Shown piece after piece: positions 8,328 to 15,713 of a stretch of DNA of 21,382 nucleotides. Position numbers and translations under genes: made by a program. The notes below the pieces were generated by a model. The model saw nothing but the letters and a program-made list of their open reading frames with translations. It ran no database searches and was not told the DNA's origin. How positions within the stretch are numbered: the stretch's first letter is position 1; each line of letters opens with the position of its first letter. Source of the DNA: Elusimicrobiota bacterium (GTDB lineage Bacteria > Elusimicrobiota > Elusimicrobia > 2-01-FULL-59-12 > JACPXA01); contig JACPXA010000118.1 of the NCBI GenBank assembly GCA_016196785.1, forward strand, positions 1 through 21,382, in the 5' to 3' direction.

Positions 8328-9038
8328 CTAGTGAAAGATGGTGACGACGGCCACCCCTGTCAAGAGGAAGATCAAGCAGCCGAGGTCGCGCACTCGATGG
8401 ATGCGCGGGAGGATGTCAGCCGCCCCGATGTACAGGAACATCCCAGCGACCAACCCGAGCAAGAGCGAAAGCAACCCACCGGAGAGGCTGAACGTGAGCC
8501 AATAACTCCCCAACGCCCCGATCGGGGTGGAAAGCGCCAGCACCTGCATGAGGAGCAGGCGTTTTCGCTGGGTATAGTCGGTACCCAGCAGCAACCCGGA
8601 GAGGGTGAGGCCATCTGAGAACTTATGCCAGATGACCGCCAGCGAGATCACGGACCCTAGCGCAGCGGTGTTTCGGAATCCCACGGCAATTGCCAAGCCA
8701 TCCAGGAGTCCATGGAGGGACATCGCAGAGAGCGCGGCATACCCCACGAGGTGGATGGGGCACTCCTCCATGAATTCGGGGCAGGCATGGATCATCGTGA
8801 CCCCCTCCAAGGCGAACAGGCTTAAGAACGCGACCAAGAGACCCAGGCCGGCGTAGGAGCCAGCACGGAACGCTGCCGGTAAGAGATGGAGGAAGGCGAC
8901 CCCTAACAACACCCCGGATCCAAACGCGAGGAACCGCCATAAGTAAGACCGGGCCCATTCCTTACGCAGAAATGGGACGGTCCCTCCCAGGAGGGTGACG
9001 ATGAAGGCTAACCCGCTTGACCAGAAGATAGAGCTCAT
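8328..9038 (-). CDS. ZIP family divalent metal transporter
   Basis: 236 aa inner-membrane protein with about eight hydrophobic segments. Two ZIP signature helices are present: HGLLDGLAIAVGF (His109, Asp113) and IWHKFSDGLTLSGLL (His138, Asp142), corresponding to the TM4/TM5 metal-binding helices. The loop before TM4 is rich in possible ligands (HACPEFMEECPIH). The second signature is HKFSDG rather than the common HExPEG, so the binuclear site may differ. Substrate (Zn, Fe, Mn) cannot be told from sequence. Start ATG at 9038 lies 13 bp after msbA. Nothing links it functionally to lipid A. Confidence 0.85.
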   Translation of the reverse strand: MSSIFWSSGLAFIVTLLGGTVPFLRKEWARSYLWRFLAFGSGVLLGVAFLHLLPAAFRAGSYAGLGLLVAFLSLFALEGVTMIHACPEFMEECPIHLVGYAALSAMSLHGLLDGLAIAVGFRNTAALGSVISLAVIWHKFSDGLTLSGLLLGTDYTQRKRLLLMQVLALSTPIGALGSYWLTFSLSGGLLSLLLGLVAGMFLYIGAADILPRIHRVRDLGCLIFLLTGVAVVTIFH

Positions 9039-9051
9039 TTTCTATGTTTCG

Positions 9052-10698
9052 TCAGTCGAGGAGCTGCAGGCTATGCAGCCGATGGTACACCCCTCCTTGT
9101 TGGAGGAGGTCCTGATGTTTACCTTCTTCCGTGCGGTGTTCCATGAGTCGTTCCAGCGCCTCCTGCACAAGCCGTTCAGATTCCGTATCGAGGGAAGACG
9201 TCGCCTCGTCCAGAATGAGAATGGGAGGGTTCCTGAGGACAGCCCTGGCAATGGCAAGCCGTTGCCGTTGCCCTCCCGAAAGCCGTACCCCGCGTTCCCC
9301 AATCACCGTCGCATACCCCTGGGGCAGGCGCTCAATGAACTCGTGGGCATTGGCTGCCCGGGCGGCTTCAATGATGTCCTCGTTGCTGGCGTTATCCCGC
9401 CCAAACGCGATGTTGTAGTGCACCGTGTCATTAAAGAGCACCGTTTCCTGGGGAACCAACCCGATCAGTTGACGGAGCGAGGCAAGCGTCACTCCGCGGA
9501 TGTCTTCGCCATCTACCAAGAGACGGCCTTCTTGGGGATCATAGAAACGGAACAACAACAGCGCCAACGTCGTCTTTCCGGCGCCGGAGGGGCCAACCAG
9601 CGCCACCACCTCCCCAGGGTCAATCGCGAGGTCAATCTCCTTGAGCACAGGCGCAGGGTTGACAGGGTAGCGAAAGGTGACCCTTTCGTACCGAATGCCC
9701 TGATGAAATCCCCGCAAGGCGCGGGCGGTCGGCCGTTCGATGACCGTCACCGGCTCGTCCCAGAGCTCGAAGATCCGTTCGGCGGAGGCAATCCCTAGTT
9801 GGAGGGTCGGGTTGAGTTGGGTCACGTGTTTGAGCGGTTGATAGGTTGAGAGCGCGCTCCCGAGAAAGGCGAAAAAGGCCCCCGCGGTCCACACCCCATG
9901 GATGACATCTACCCCGCCGTACCAGAGGATCAAGGCGATCACCAGCGAACCGATAAACTCCATGACCGGGCTGGCCAATGCATCGGCACGGACGAAGCGC
10001 ATGGCAAGGTCAAACACCTGTTGGTTGACCTTGCCAAAGCGGTGGATCTGCTCCCGTTCCCGACAGAACGCCTTGACCACCGGCATCCCTTCAAGGTTTT
10101 CTTGGATGAGCCCATAGAGATCCGCCACCTGCCGCTGTCCTTGTCGGCTCACCCGGCGAAGTTTTCTGCCAAAGTAGACAATCACGGTGGCAGCAATCGG
10201 GAAGACGATAATGGAAACGAGCGCAAACCGCCAATGCAGGACAAACAGGACAATCACCAGTCCCACGACGGTCAGTCCATCCCGGATGAGGCTGGCAGGG
10301 GCTTGAATGAGCACCTGTTGCAAAGCGCCCAGGTCGTTGGTCAAGCGCGCCAAGGTTTTCCCGGTGGAATGGCGGGCGTAGAAATCCATGGAGAGGAACT
10401 GGAGATGGCTAAACAGTTCCTCTCGGAGCCGTATTGTGACCCGCTGGCCGATGTACGACATGAGGTACTGTTGCGTATAGAGGAGGGCTCCTTTCAGGGC
10501 GAAGAGCAATGGGATTAACCCGATGATGGCGTAAAGCGCCCGGGGGTTCTTCGCGATGAAGATGTGATCCAACGCTGGTTTGATCAGGTACATGGTCAGG
10601 GCGGTCAAGGCAGAGACCCCTGCCATGCAGCACAGGGCGGTAAGGAACCGAGCCAGGTAGGGGCGCACATACGGCAACAGCCGTCTCACCGCGTTCAC
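9052..10698 (-). CDS. msbA: MsbA-type lipid A ABC flippase, lacking the H-loop segment
   Basis: Homodimeric exporter that flips lipid A-core across the inner membrane. GTG start at 10698 overlapping the lpxB stop by 4 nt (GTGA); 548 aa. Six membrane helices occupy about residues 15-290. The nucleotide-binding domain has Walker A GPSGAGKTT (369-377), Q-loop VPQETVLFNDT, signature LSGGQRQR (473-480), Walker B ILILDEAT and D-loop SSLD. After ERLMEHRT (residue 523) the family continues with VIAHRLST and about 18 more residues to EEG.H; here HRT joins directly to EEGKHQDLL. The loss is about 26 codons, in frame, and removes the H-loop (switch) histidine needed for hydrolysis. Its placement after lpxB supports a lipid A role. 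Confidence 0.88.
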   Translation of the reverse strand: MNAVRRLLPYVRPYLARFLTALCCMAGVSALTALTMYLIKPALDHIFIAKNPRALYAIIGLIPLLFALKGALLYTQQYLMSYIGQRVTIRLREELFSHLQFLSMDFYARHSTGKTLARLTNDLGALQQVLIQAPASLIRDGLTVVGLVIVLFVLHWRFALVSIIVFPIAATVIVYFGRKLRRVSRQGQRQVADLYGLIQENLEGMPVVKAFCREREQIHRFGKVNQQVFDLAMRFVRADALASPVMEFIGSLVIALILWYGGVDVIHGVWTAGAFFAFLGSALSTYQPLKHVTQLNPTLQLGIASAERIFELWDEPVTVIERPTARALRGFHQGIRYERVTFRYPVNPAPVLKEIDLAIDPGEVVALVGPSGAGKTTLALLLFRFYDPQEGRLLVDGEDIRGVTLASLRQLIGLVPQETVLFNDTVHYNIAFGRDNASNEDIIEAARAANAHEFIERLPQGYATVIGERGVRLSGGQRQRLAIARAVLRNPPILILDEATSSLDTESERLVQEALERLMEHRTEEGKHQDLLQQGGVYHRLHSLQLLD

Positions 10699-11738
10699 GC
10701 GATGACCTCGAGGACCTGCTGAGCGGCGCGGTGGGAGGCCCCCTGAGCCCCCAGCAATTTCCGCAGCGTCAAGAGCTCTTTTCGGACCGCCTCTCGGTAC
10801 CCCAGGTCGGTCAGCAACGGGTACACCGTGTCCGCCAGCGCGGTGGCGGTCGCCCGGCGCTGGATGAGTTCAGGAACCAGCGGCCGATTGGCCAGCACGT
10901 TGGGCATTGCGATAAAGGGTGACTGAATCAACGCGCGGGTGATGAGGTAGTTGAACCAAGAAAGGCGATACATCACCACCATGGGGACTCCGAGCAAGGC
11001 GTTTTCCAGGGTTGCGGTCCCGGAACACGTGAGCGCCGCAGTCAAACGGCGCCGGCATTCATACGAGGATTCATAGAATACCTGGACGGTCAGGTCACCC
11101 AAGCGGCGTTTGAGCTGTGCGGCGGCCTTCAGTAACACTGGCAGGTGCCGCCGGATTTCACTGGTTCGTGAGCCAGGGAGTAACCCTAACAGGGGCGGGG
11201 TGCTCTCGGTTGGGGGTGACAGTGGCTCGGGCAGGAGGTCAAGCAGGGGATGGCCCACAAAGGAGACCTCCACACCGTGCCGGCGATACAAGGGTTCTTC
11301 AAATGGAAAGATGACCAACATCCGTCGCACCACTTGGGCGAGTCGTTTGATGCGACCGGGTCGGGAGGCCCACACCTGAGGGCTAATGTAGTAGACCACG
11401 GGAATCCCGCACCGGTGGGCATGTTCAGCGACGTGGATATTAAACCCATAATAGTCTACCGGGATCACCACGTCGGGACGATGGGAGTGCAGAAACGGAT
11501 CAATCACCGAGCGCATCATCTGGACGAGCGCTGGAAAGCGAGTCAGAGGCCGCCAGAATCCAAACACCCCAAGGTCTATCAGGGATCCCAGGAAGCGGTC
11601 GGCAACCCCCTCAAGCTCGCGACCCCCGAGCGCGGCCACCTCGAGGTCCGGCGTTAGGGTTTTGAGCGCGGTGGCCAGTCGAGCCGCGTGTCGGTCACCT
11701 GACCGATCACCGGCAACGATCAGGACGCTCCGTCTCAT
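10695..11738 (-). CDS. lpxB: Lipid-A-disaccharide synthase, apparently about 26 residues short
   Basis: GT-B (GT19) glycosyltransferase joining lipid X to UDP-2,3-diacylglucosamine, at the inner face of the inner membrane. 347 aa, against about 380 for the family. Recognisable parts: VLIVAGDRSGDRHAA at the start (usually GExSGD; here DRSGD), VDYYGFNIHVAEHA, VYYISPQVWASRPGRIKRL, VIFPFEEPLYRRHGVEVSFVGHPL, LLGLLPGSRTSEIRRHLP, and CSGTATLENALLGVPMVVMYR. Between RRLGDL (near residue 216) and VQVFYESSYE the family has roughly 25 further residues (the VVP.... strand and helix of the C-terminal domain), missing here in frame. The conserved Asp after the YE segment is also not evident. ATGA overlap with the oxidoreductase. 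Confidence 0.9.
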   Translation of the reverse strand: MRRSVLIVAGDRSGDRHAARLATALKTLTPDLEVAALGGRELEGVADRFLGSLIDLGVFGFWRPLTRFPALVQMMRSVIDPFLHSHRPDVVIPVDYYGFNIHVAEHAHRCGIPVVYYISPQVWASRPGRIKRLAQVVRRMLVIFPFEEPLYRRHGVEVSFVGHPLLDLLPEPLSPPTESTPPLLGLLPGSRTSEIRRHLPVLLKAAAQLKRRLGDLTVQVFYESSYECRRRLTAALTCSGTATLENALLGVPMVVMYRLSWFNYLITRALIQSPFIAMPNVLANRPLVPELIQRRATATALADTVYPLLTDLGYREAVRKELLTLRKLLGAQGASHRAAQQVLEVIA

Positions 11739-12670
11739 GCGAGGACCTTCATCTGCGCGAGAATTTCACGGGCCAAATCGAGGGCGTTCCGGCCGTGCTC
11801 CCCAGACACCAAGGGCTCTTGCCCTTTCGCGACACACTGCACGAAATGCTCCAGCTCCAAGGCCAGGGGTTCCTGGCGGGAGAGCCGAGGGGTGAGACGT
11901 TCAATGTCCCGAAAGCTTTCAATGTGGGACTTCCTCTTTCGGTAGACCTTCACCTGTGGCGTCGTATAGTCGAGCGAGATGTACGAGTCAGATTGAAAGA
12001 TGCGGATCTTCCGGAACCGTTCCAGCGAGATCCGACTGGCGGACAAATCCGCCACACACCCGTTGGCGAAACGGAGACGGACCTTCGCGATATCTTCATA
12101 ACCCGAGAGGATCCGCGCCCCGAAGGCCTCGAGGGCTTGGACTCGGGAATTCACGAGGAACAACACGATGTCCAGGTCGTGGATCATCAGATCGAGGACG
12201 ACTCCGACGTGATTCACCCGTGGATCATACGGACCCAGGCGAGACGCCTCAATGAACTTGGGTTCGTGGATGTACTGGGCACAAGCCATGACCGCCGGGT
12301 TGAAACGTTCCACGTGACCGACTTGCAGCACAAGGTTCTGCCGCCTGGCGAGCTCGATCAAGCGATCGGCCTCCTCCACCTCCTGGGTAAAGGGTTTCTC
12401 AATCAAACAGTGCACCCCGCGTTCGAGGAAGGTCCGCGCCACAGGGAAATGGTGCGGGGTCGGGACCGCGATCGTCACGGCGTCCACTCGGCCGAGCAGT
12501 TCCTGTGGATCCCTCCCGTAAGGGACCTGGAGCTTCCGCGCCAGCCGCTCCGCGCGCGCACTTGCGGGGTCAATCAGACCGACCAGCGCAACCCCTGGGG
12601 TCTTCCGTAAAATTCGGGCATGGTGCTGCCCAACCTTACCGACCCCTACCACACCGACCCGGACCGGCAT
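11735..12670 (-). CDS. Gfo/Idh/MocA family NAD(P)-dependent oxidoreductase (possible GnnA-like)
   Basis: 311 aa from the ATG at 12670 (MPVRVGVVGVGKVGQHHARIL). The Rossmann dinucleotide loop GVGKVG is at residues 9-14, and the family lysine is in IEKPFT (Lys92). DLMIHDLDIVLFL lies in the substrate domain. It is located between lpxI and lpxB, an arrangement seen in several diderm lineages. Acidithiobacillus GnnA, an enzyme of this family, oxidises UDP-GlcNAc to the 3-keto sugar for diamino lipid A; that assignment is inference here, and no GnnB aminotransferase is present in the window. In-frame GTG at 12709 would start inside the adjacent palindromic element and is less likely. No clear Shine-Dalgarno precedes the ATG. 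Confidence 0.85.
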   Translation of the reverse strand: MPVRVGVVGVGKVGQHHARILRKTPGVALVGLIDPASARAERLARKLQVPYGRDPQELLGRVDAVTIAVPTPHHFPVARTFLERGVHCLIEKPFTQEVEEADRLIELARRQNLVLQVGHVERFNPAVMACAQYIHEPKFIEASRLGPYDPRVNHVGVVLDLMIHDLDIVLFLVNSRVQALEAFGARILSGYEDIAKVRLRFANGCVADLSASRISLERFRKIRIFQSDSYISLDYTTPQVKVYRKRKSHIESFRDIERLTPRLSRQEPLALELEHFVQCVAKGQEPLVSGEHGRNALDLAREILAQMKVLA

Positions 12671-12679
12671 CTGACGGAT

Positions 12680-12962
12680 TACTGAGCTTCGGATAAATAA
12701 TGGATACACTGGAGGCCCAGATTTGAGCCGGCTGCAAGGCGCGACGACGAAGGCGTATCAAAGGAACGGGATACGTCGAGGAGGAGCAACGCCGCAGCCG
12801 GCCAAAGATGGGCCTCCCCGGAGGGGCTGGCCGATTTTTGGCTGCGACTTTGTCGCTCGTCCTTGTCGTACCGCGGTTCCGTAGTACGCCTGCGTCCTCG
12901 CTCCTCGTCTCGCTCCAAAAGCGGCTCAGCCAGCGTATCCATTATTTATCCGAAGCTCAGTA
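12680..12962. mobile_element. MITE-like palindromic element with 28-bp perfect terminal inverted repeats
   Basis: Positions 12680-12707 and 12935-12962 are perfect 28-bp inverted repeats (left arm begins TACTGAGCTTCGG, ends AATGGATAC); after one mismatch four more bases pair. Inside lie two hairpin units. The first, 12711-12817, has arms GGAGGCCCA/TGGGCCTCC and GCCGGCTGC/GCAGCCGGC. The second, about 12827-12933, has a GGTAC-type apex and CTGGCC/GGCTCAGCCAG-type arms. No ORF encodes a transposase. The right end supplies the last lpxI codon and its TGA; the left end stops 10 bp before the oxidoreductase ATG. I could not find a clear target-site duplication. Confidence 0.8.
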
Positions 12963-13637
12963 GGTGGGAGCGAAGGCGATGAGGGTGATGTCGGCGGCAC
13001 GAGCCGCCGCTAACAGGTCATCCTTCTCCAAGAGCAGGGTCTTGTGGGCTTCGATGCCTAGGACATGAGCCCCCTGCTCTGCCAGGGTTCGGATGGTCAG
13101 TGGGCCAATGACGGGAAGATCAAAACGAAAGTCTTGGCGGGGTCTGGCCACCTTGACGACCACAAACCCCCCTCCGGTGAGCTGGCCAGCGCGTTGAATA
13201 CAGGCATTGGTCCCTTCCATCGCTTCGACCGCCACGACCGCCTGGGACTTGACCGCTACGGTTTGCCCGATATCGAGCTCAGCGATGGCCTTCGCCACGG
13301 GGAATCCAAAATCGAGGTCCGCGCGTTCTTGGGCAGAGGGCGATCGCCGCGTCAGACACCCCGGCGTTGGCAGCAGATGATCCAGGTACGTCGTTGAAGG
13401 AAGGAGCTCAATCCCTTCTGAGGCAAGTTCCGAAGACACGGCGCTCAGGAGAGCGTCGGCACGTTTGTCCTTGACGCGAAGGAGGAGCTTCAAGGCGCGG
13501 GCGTCAGGGAGGATGCCACGAAACAGTTGGGTATGTTTCACTTGTCCCGCCATGACCGCCTGGCTGACCCCTTCCGCGTGGAAAAAGTCAATGACCCGAC
13601 CAAGTTGACCGAGGGAGACCCACGTGATTCGATCCAC
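12957..13637 (-). pseudogene. lpxI: UDP-2,3-diacylglucosamine pyrophosphatase LpxI (DUF1009), N-terminus missing
   Basis: LpxI hydrolyses UDP-2,3-diacylglucosamine to lipid X, replacing LpxH. Only about 226 codons remain, from VDRITWVSLGQLGRVIDFF onward; LpxI is normally about 270-285 aa and starts with an IGLIAG.G..P nucleotide-fold motif, which is absent in every frame. The remaining part is well preserved: GVSQAVMAGQVKH, LKLLLRVKDKRADALL, VEAMEGTNACI, FVVVKVARPRQDFRFDLPVIG and GIEAHKTLLLEKD. The only nearby start is a GTG at 13637, with no convincing ribosome-binding site. The junction coincides with the loss of the LpxA C-terminus, so one deletion of roughly 190 bp explains both. The stop codon lies in the neighbouring palindromic element. 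Confidence 0.85.
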
Positions 13638-14389
13638 GAACTTTGGACCTCAGGGTACCCGGCGAGGCCGTGGTCTGTCTGGTCGAGCTGACGCAGCGCC
13701 TCCTCCAACGGGAGCCGCTGAGTAATCAGGATCTTATACGCCTTCCGGATGGCCTGAATAGTCTTCGAGGGGAAGTTCCTCCGTCTCAAGCCCACCAGGT
13801 TGAGGCCGGCCAATCGGACGCGATCCCCCCAAGCCGTGGTAAAAGGCGGGATATCCTTGGCGACCATCGCCCCCGCACCGATCATGGCCAGTCGGCCGAT
13901 TCGCGTGAACTGGTGGACCCCAATGTGTGAACTCAGGACCGCCTCCTCCTCTACCGTTACATGCCCGGCCAGCGCGGTGTAGTTGGCCATGATCACGCCA
14001 TCACCGAGGACGCAGTCATGAGCGATATGCACGTACGCCATCAACAGGCAGCGGGCCCCGATCCGGGTCGCTCCGCTTGCGGCCGTACCCCGGTTCAAGG
14101 TCGCACATTCGCGGACGATCGTGCCTGGGCCAAGGATCAGACGAGTCGGTTCCCCACGGTACTTCAGATCTTGTGGCGCGGTGCCAACAAACGCATGTGG
14201 ATGGATCTGACATCCCTCGCCGATGTCAGCAAACTCAATGACTGCATGAGGTCCTACTCGGACCCCTCGGCCTAGAACCGTCGCATCCCCAATGACTGCG
14301 TACGGTCCGATCTCCACATCTTCCCCCACCTGAGCTGTGGGGTGAACGATAGCCGTAGGGTGAATGGGCAGGGACGTCGTGACACTCAT
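13538..14389 (-). CDS. lpxA: UDP-N-acetylglucosamine acyltransferase LpxA, with replaced C-terminus
   Basis: First step of lipid A synthesis: acyl-ACP dependent 3-O- (or N-) acylation of UDP-GlcNAc, cytoplasmic trimer. The left-handed beta-helix hexapeptides run from about residue 9 to 185 (HPTAIVHPTAQVGEDVEIG onward). The catalytic His is at about 124 in HIAHDC. ALAGHV, VHQFTRIG and NLVGLRRRNF are typical. Native sequence ends near GYPEVQ (residue 249). The next 34 codons (SSWIESRG...) are the out-of-frame reading of lpxI, and about 17 expected C-terminal residues are lost. The hydrocarbon-ruler position corresponding to E. coli Gly173 is Ala172. It overlaps fabZ by 4 nt (ATGA). Confidence 0.9.
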   Translation of the reverse strand: MSVTTSLPIHPTAIVHPTAQVGEDVEIGPYAVIGDATVLGRGVRVGPHAVIEFADIGEGCQIHPHAFVGTAPQDLKYRGEPTRLILGPGTIVRECATLNRGTAASGATRIGARCLLMAYVHIAHDCVLGDGVIMANYTALAGHVTVEEEAVLSSHIGVHQFTRIGRLAMIGAGAMVAKDIPPFTTAWGDRVRLAGLNLVGLRRRNFPSKTIQAIRKAYKILITQRLPLEEALRQLDQTDHGLAGYPEVQSSWIESRGSPSVNLVGSLTFSTRKGSARRSWRDK

Positions 14390-14832
14390 GGGGCAGCTCC
14401 TCGAGCCACCAAGGCAAACGTAAACTCTGCTTCCGCAACCCGCTGATTGTCCACCAGAGCTTCCCCCCGTACCTTCCCCGCTCGGCCGCCGCTCCGGAGG
14501 ACCTCAATCCGCAGTTCTAAGTGATCGCCAGGAACGACCGGCTTGCGAAACTTGACGCTGTCTATCCCCATAAAGTAGGCCAGCTTCCCTTGGTGCTCTG
14601 GCTGCCCCAGGAACATCACGCAGGCCGTTTGCGCCATGGCTTCCACGATCAGGACCCCCGGCATGATGGGTTGCCCTGGGAAATGGCCTTGGAAGAAGGG
14701 CTCGTTCCCGGACACCGCCTTGTAGCCGACCGCTGACTTTTCGAGATCTTGTATGATGACCCGATCCACCATCAGAAACGGATACCGATGAGGGATGGCC
14801 CGCTGAATTGCGACGATGTCCAAATTGATCAT
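14386..14832 (-). CDS. fabZ: 3-hydroxyacyl-ACP dehydratase FabZ
   Basis: Hot-dog fold dehydratase of type II fatty acid synthesis, cytoplasmic; it competes with LpxA/LpxD for 3-hydroxyacyl-ACP, which explains its place in the lpx cluster. 148 aa, normal length. Landmarks are IPHRYPFLMVDRV, catalytic His50 in GHFPGQPIMPGV and Glu64 in VEAMAQTA. The protein is separate from LpxC, unlike the LpxC-FabZ fusion of Bacteroidota. ATGA overlap with lpxC upstream and lpxA downstream. Confidence 0.97.
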   Translation of the reverse strand: MINLDIVAIQRAIPHRYPFLMVDRVIIQDLEKSAVGYKAVSGNEPFFQGHFPGQPIMPGVLIVEAMAQTACVMFLGQPEHQGKLAYFMGIDSVKFRKPVVPGDHLELRIEVLRSGGRAGKVRGEALVDNQRVAEAEFTFALVARGAAP

Positions 14833-15713
14833 CTAGGAGCCCTAGCCTCGCTGGCAGAGGCGAGCGGGGAGGGTGCGGCCATCGCTTCAGCCAGTCGGTG
14901 AACAAACTGAATGTTGTGTCCATGCCCGCATCGGATGGCGGTGAGGTGTCCCAGCACTCGGCATCCGATGAGGGAAAGATCTCCCAAGAAATCCAACAGT
15001 TTGTGCCTCACGAACTCATTAGGGAACCGGAGGGCTTTTTCCTGGTTGTGGATCCGGTCCATCCCGATGACCACAGCGTTCTCGAGCGAGCCCCCTTTGA
15101 CCAACCCCTGTTTCTTCAGCGCTTCGACCTCATAGTCAAAACAAAAGGTCCGGCTTCTGGCGATTTCCGCCAGGAAAGACTCCGGGGTCAATCGGAGGTT
15201 CAGCTCCTGTTGCTTGAGGAGTGGATGGTCATAGATGATCTGGCAGGTGACCTGCAGGTCATCCGCGGGGTCAATGCTGATGCGCGTCTCCCCTGATTGG
15301 TACACGATGGGTACCTGGGGGATGAACATCCTCCTTGGGACCTCCTGCTCCATAATCCCGACGTTCCACAGGAGTTCGCAGAACGGGGCGCTGGACCCAT
15401 CGGCTACCGGTGGCTCATTGGCGTTGACCGTAATGGTCAGATTGTCAATCTCAAGACCATACAGCGCAGACAGCAGATGCTCCACGGTATGGATCCGCAT
15501 CGCCGAGTTACCTAAAGTCGTTCCCCGAATCACGTCCAGGACGTGCGGCCAGGTGGCTGGCACGGACGGGAGGCCAGGCAGGTCGCTCCGCACGAAACGG
15601 ATTCCACTGTGGGGCGGGGCCGGCGTAAACGTCACTCGACAGAAATTCCCGGTGTGGAGTCCCACCCCCTCAAAGGAGACTTCTCGGGCAATCGTTCGTT
15701 GCAGGTCAGTCAT
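14829..15713 (-). CDS. lpxC: UDP-3-O-acyl-N-acetylglucosamine deacetylase LpxC
   Basis: Zinc deacetylase and committed step of lipid A synthesis. 294 aa. Zn ligands are visible: His79 in HTVEHLLSAL (with Glu78 as general base), His237 and Asp241 in FVRHKLLDFLGD; the catalytic His264 is in RCGHGHN. The N-terminus TDLQRTIAREVSFEGVGLHTG is typical. It sits inside the lpxD-fabZ pair and not with ftsZ as in enterics. The 8-nt overlap with lpxD (ATGACTGA) implies coupling. The last 25 residues are Ala/Ser/Pro-rich and unconserved. No defect is seen. Confidence 0.97.
   Translation of the reverse strand: MTDLQRTIAREVSFEGVGLHTGNFCRVTFTPAPPHSGIRFVRSDLPGLPSVPATWPHVLDVIRGTTLGNSAMRIHTVEHLLSALYGLEIDNLTITVNANEPPVADGSSAPFCELLWNVGIMEQEVPRRMFIPQVPIVYQSGETRISIDPADDLQVTCQIIYDHPLLKQQELNLRLTPESFLAEIARSRTFCFDYEVEALKKQGLVKGGSLENAVVIGMDRIHNQEKALRFPNEFVRHKLLDFLGDLSLIGCRVLGHLTAIRCGHGHNIQFVHRLAEAMAAPSPLASASEARAPR

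Noticed and set aside
12805..12840. Rho-independent terminator in the lpx palindromic element (hairpin followed by TTTTT on the plus strand)
   Set aside because: It is on the strand opposite to transcription, the stem is imperfect, and the hairpins are better explained as REP-like units.
13538..13640. LpxA-LpxI fusion or a novel LpxA C-terminal domain
   Set aside because: The extra LpxA residues are just the wrong frame of lpxI; the two proteins are in different frames, so no fusion is encoded.
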